Assembly (NCBI RefSeq): GCF_024362785.1
Contig: NZ_CP093301.1
Location: forward strand, 2,852,001 to 2,916,000
Source of the DNA: Evansella sp. LMS18
Lineage (GTDB): Bacteria; Bacillota; Bacilli; Bacillales; Salisediminibacteriaceae
DNA length: 64,000 bases
Direction: 5' to 3'
Below are positions 61,142 to 64,000 of the stretch, one piece after another. Positions within the stretch are counted from its first letter, which is position 1. Each line of letters starts with the position of its first letter. A model generated the notes under the pieces. It saw only the letters and a program-made list of their open reading frames with translations. It had not been told where the DNA came from and ran no database searches. A program made the position numbers and the translations under genes.

Positions 61142-62449
61142 CTAATTCCTCATAAGATCAGGAAGGAATGTGACAATCTGAGGGAACGCTATCAAAATTG
61201 CAGTACAGACAATCATTGCGATAACCATTGGTGTTACGCCTCGGAATATGGTCTGTATTGGCACGTCCTTCGCTACCCCTTTAATAACAAAGATACTGAC
61301 ACCTAGAGGAGGCGTTAATAAGCCGATGTTGACGACCATAACCATGATAACACCGAACCATACTCCGTCAAATCCCAGAGATGTAACGATAGGATGGAGA
61401 ATGGATAAAGTTAAAACAAATATGGACAGACCCTCGATAAAGAGCCCTAAAATGAACAGGACAACCAGAATCAGAAACAAAATGATATAAGGGCTGACAT
61501 CCAGGCCGCTCACATAATTTGTAACTTCCACAGGTATTCGGCTGATTGTCAGGAACTGACTGAAAAGGTTAGCACCAATTAAAATGAGAAAGATCATTGC
61601 TGTCAGGCGGACAGTATCGTCGAGAGAGTCACGCAGATTTTTAAACGTAAGCCGCCTTGTCACGAAAGCAAAAAGAAATGCACCGAATGCGCCTACACCA
61701 GCCGCCTCGGTAGGAGTAAAGATACCAGCGTAAATTCCGCCGACACTGATAATGAACAAAGCCAGAATCGGCCAGACGGGCTTTAAGCTTGTGAACCTTT
61801 TCGTCATTGTCGCTTTTTCAGCCCGGGCAGGAGCCAGGTCAGGGTTTCGGCGGATAAGAATAGCAATAGTAATAACGAATAAAATAATCTGCAGAATACC
61901 AGGGATTATTCCTGCAATGAGCAGTGCACCGATATTTTCGCCAGTTAATATTCCGTAAAGTATTAAAATGACACTTGGGGGGATGAGGATTCCCAAAGTA
62001 CCGCCTGCTGCCACACAGGCTGTTGACAAGGTTGGCTTGTAATTGTATTTTTCCATTTCCGGCAATGTTATTTTCGCCACAGTCGCAGTTGTGGCATTAA
62101 CGGAACCGGAAATCGCTGAAAAAATAGCGGCTGTACCTATGGTGGCCATTGCAAGTCCCCCACGGACATGGCCAATCCAGTTATCCACCGCCTTATACAG
62201 GTCTCTGCCAAGTCCGCAATATGACAGGACCATCCCCATTAAAATAAATAAGGGAATAACACTGAGAGAATAAGAGAACGCTGTATCAAAGGGGGTTCTC
62301 CCAAGCTGGAGAAGTGCGATATCCCAGCCTCTTATTAACCCTGTTCCGACTAAACCGACGACAAGCAAAGCGATACCAACAGGGATTTTCAGCAGAAATA
62401 AAATGAGCAAAAGGATCAGGCCCAGGACTCCGATTAATTCAGGACTCAT
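61142..62449 (-). CDS. TRAP transporter large permease (DctM)
   Basis: A 435-residue DctM-type protein with about 12 membrane segments, the transport-active subunit of a TRAP carrier that takes up organic acids with Na+. Typical regions are GAIFSAISGSVNATTATVAKITLPEM near 108 (in parts), GGTLGILIPPSVILILYG near 150 and LLTPPLGVSIFVIKG near 385. It overlaps the small permease gene by 11 bp. Confidence 0.93.
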   Translation of the reverse strand: MSPELIGVLGLILLLILFLLKIPVGIALLVVGLVGTGLIRGWDIALLQLGRTPFDTAFSYSLSVIPLFILMGMVLSYCGLGRDLYKAVDNWIGHVRGGLAMATIGTAAIFSAISGSVNATTATVAKITLPEMEKYNYKPTLSTACVAAGGTLGILIPPSVILILYGILTGENIGALLIAGIIPGILQIILFVITIAILIRRNPDLAPARAEKATMTKRFTSLKPVWPILALFIISVGGIYAGIFTPTEAAGVGAFGAFLFAFVTRRLTFKNLRDSLDDTVRLTAMIFLILIGANLFSQFLTISRIPVEVTNYVSGLDVSPYIILFLILVVLFILGLFIEGLSIFVLTLSILHPIVTSLGFDGVWFGVIMVMVVNIGLLTPPLGVSIFVIKGVAKDVPIQTIFRGVTPMVIAMIVCTAILIAFPQIVTFLPDLMRN

Positions 62450-62936
62450 TGTTCTTACCCACCTTTTGTGCGTATATAATTCCGTTCATTACTGCGGTTA
62501 AGGAGAAAACAAAAGTTCCCACAGCTGCCAGAATTGCAAATAGGAATATTGGAAGATTAAGGTCACCTGTCACTGTGTTTGACTGATAAAGACGCATGGC
62601 GTTTTGCCATAACTGCCATGTCAGCAGGAGCATTAAACCGGCAATAAAGAAATTGACAGCACTGTTAAAAATGGTTTGAGTTCTGTCAGAAAACTTCTCC
62701 ACGAGGAAATCAATTGTTATGTGCTCCTTTACCTGGTGTGTATATGCCAGGCCTAGAAATATAACCATTGAAAGTCCTGACTGAGTAAAGTCATAAGTCC
62801 CTGTCACCGGAATGTTAAACAGCCAGCGTCCTACTACATCAAAGGTGATCATCAGCATCATGGCTATTAAAATAAGCTGGGCTACAAAATGTAGCCCGCT
62901 GCTTAAAATATGAACAAGTTTCTTCATACTTATCAC
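62439..62936 (-). CDS. TRAP transporter small permease (DctQ)
   Basis: A 165-residue DctQ-type protein with four membrane segments (MLMITFDVVGRWLFNIP, QSGLSMVIFLGLAY, AVNFFIAGLMLLLTWQL, FLFAILAAVGTFVFSLTAV). It pairs with DctM. It starts 13 bp after the binding-protein gene ends. Confidence 0.9.
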   Translation of the reverse strand: MISMKKLVHILSSGLHFVAQLILIAMMLMITFDVVGRWLFNIPVTGTYDFTQSGLSMVIFLGLAYTHQVKEHITIDFLVEKFSDRTQTIFNSAVNFFIAGLMLLLTWQLWQNAMRLYQSNTVTGDLNLPIFLFAILAAVGTFVFSLTAVMNGIIYAQKVGKNNES

Positions 62937-62949
62937 TTCTTTTATCAGT

Positions 62950-64000
62950 TTAGTTGTTTCTGATTTCTACAGCTCTGTCATACATTTCCTGCGCAGGCAC
63001 TCCCTGGGCAGCCATATCTTCAATCCACTTTTCAACAATTGGCTGGAACGCTTCTTCCCATGCTGCGAGGTTATCACCGGAAAGCTCGATAAATTCCACT
63101 CCGTTTTCTGCTCCGGCGTTATATCCATTCTCTCCCGCCTGATCGAATACCGCTCCAGCATGCATGGACATATCTAACTGAGTGAGGTCGTCAAGCACTG
63201 CTTTGTCAGAATCGGACAGGCTGTTATATACATCTGTGTTCATGACACCAAAGAATGGTGTTGCAGAGAAGTTACCTACAGTTACATAATCCACTACTTC
63301 ATAGAAACTATAGTCAGCGAGAGTGGAAAACGGTGCCATAGCAGCGTCGATAGCTCCTCTTTCAAGTGCTTCATACACTTCTCCCATTGGCATTGTTACC
63401 GGAGTTGCTCCAAGTGCTTCAAGCATTTCCGCTCCTGCAGGTGATGGAGTCCGCACCCGTAGTCCCTGTAAGTCTTCAGGAGATTCGATTTTCTTGTCCG
63501 GGCTTAAAATTTGTGCTGGTTCTGCAGAGAATAAGAATAGAGGAGTTGTATCATTATGTTCCTCCTGCAGTTCCTCAAACTCTTCATAAAGTGTCCAGAA
63601 AATCTCGCCGCCTTTTTCTGCTGATTCAACAAGGAACGGCAGATCAATAACCGTAGCAATAGGGAATCTACCTGAAGAATAAGCATGAACACTTAAACTA
63701 AGGTCTGCTTCACCGGTAACGGCCATATCGTAGTGGGCGCCTGGTGCGCCTAACTGGTTATTGTCATATATGTCTGAAGTAATTCTTCCATTTGTCCGCT
63801 CTTCCAGATCCTCTGCAAGTGTTGTAAGTACATTTTGATGTATCGGGTGATTAGCCGGCAGGAAGTGTGAAACAGTCAGGTTGTGATCGCCTCCCTCGTC
63901 AGAGGTAACAGCACCATCATTGTTATTAGCCGCTTCCTCATTGTTATTATTGTTGTCATTGCCAGCTTCTTCTGCCGTGTTGTTATTTTCCGATGCCTCA
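62950..64000 (-). CDS. TRAP substrate-binding protein DctP, 5' end outside window
   Basis: The frame is open to the window edge (about 350 codons), so the true N-terminus is not visible. An Asn/Glu-rich linker precedes the mature domain, which begins HNLTVSHFLPANHPIHQNVL. SLSVHAYSSGRFPIATVIDL, SPEDLQGLRVRTPSPAGAEM (with the conserved Arg for the carboxylate) and TPVTMPMGEVYEALERGAID follow. It is probably a lipoprotein that binds a carboxylic acid outside the membrane. A start at 63726 inside the gene is not real. Confidence 0.92.
   Translation of the reverse strand, partial: EASENNNTAEEAGNDNNNNNEEAANNNDGAVTSDEGGDHNLTVSHFLPANHPIHQNVLTTLAEDLEERTNGRITSDIYDNNQLGAPGAHYDMAVTGEADLSLSVHAYSSGRFPIATVIDLPFLVESAEKGGEIFWTLYEEFEELQEEHNDTTPLFLFSAEPAQILSPDKKIESPEDLQGLRVRTPSPAGAEMLEALGATPVTMPMGEVYEALERGAIDAAMAPFSTLADYSFYEVVDYVTVGNFSATPFFGVMNTDVYNSLSDSDKAVLDDLTQLDMSMHAGAVFDQAGENGYNAGAENGVEFIELSGDNLAAWEEAFQPIVEKWIEDMAAQGVPAQEMYDRAVEIRNN

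Noticed and set aside
63726-63726. Start codon of the TRAP binding protein at 63726
   Set aside because: The reading frame continues upstream without a stop into a typical mature DctP sequence and linker up to the window edge.

Overview
The window looks like chromosome of a Bacillaceae-type Firmicute. Strong AGGAGG-like ribosome sites, occasional GTG and TTG starts, and gene families typical of Bacillus relatives point that way: an MreBH-type actin homologue, an FbpB-type small basic protein, an NprR/PlcR-like regulator, the PFL system and a hut cluster. Acidic surface proteins and several probably Na+-coupled carriers (bicarbonate, pantothenate, TRAP) would suit a salt- or alkali-loving species; that is inference. 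No rRNA or tRNA gene, prophage or CRISPR-Cas system was seen.

Layout. 23-5579: a four-gene acyl-CoA operon (dehydrogenase, CoA ligase, class III CoA-transferase, CoA ligase). 5.9-15.9 kb: an unknown membrane/exported protein, an ABC-F ATPase, a vWA lipoprotein, a 52-residue protein followed by a compact three-way-junction RNA candidate with a terminator, a beta-propeller protein, an AI-2E-type permease and an SDR. 16.1-20.5 kb: anaerobic pyruvate metabolism (pflB, pflA, OFA-type formate/oxalate carrier). 20.6-34.6 kb: a 52-bp tandem hairpin array, a GNAT, an FAH-family enzyme, a second SDR, mreBH, a second acyl-CoA dehydrogenase, MOSC protein, SbtA-like carrier, panF with its small partner, a MazG-like protein and an NprR-like regulator. 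34.7-42.2 kb: histidine degradation (hutG, hutI, hutU and a REC-AraC regulator on minus; hutH on plus). 42.3-54.1 kb: amino-acid, aldehyde and lipid genes, an orphan siderophore-type monooxygenase, an unlisted fbpB-like gene, SCP2 and metallo-beta-lactamase genes with FadR-like operators, and a DnaA-box cluster. 54.3-64 kb: an eRF1-like protein, MFS and MATE efflux, a second 52-bp hairpin array split by an IS256-family element, and a TRAP transporter cut by the window end.

The most unusual theme is the intergenic DNA. Three arrays have a ~21-bp period and a core ending in CGAAA (5.7, 32.8 and 43.5 kb). Two arrays have an exact 52-bp period and hairpin units, yet share no obvious primary sequence (20.6 and 58.9-61.1 kb). 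All lie beyond gene 3' ends, mostly between convergent genes. The IS256 copy sits in one of them with a 9-bp duplication in perfect phase. Other leads are the three-way-junction RNA at 11.9 kb, the seven-box DnaA cluster at 52.2-52.4 kb, the terminator in the hutH leader, and a hut regulator with Glu at the usual phospho-Asp position.
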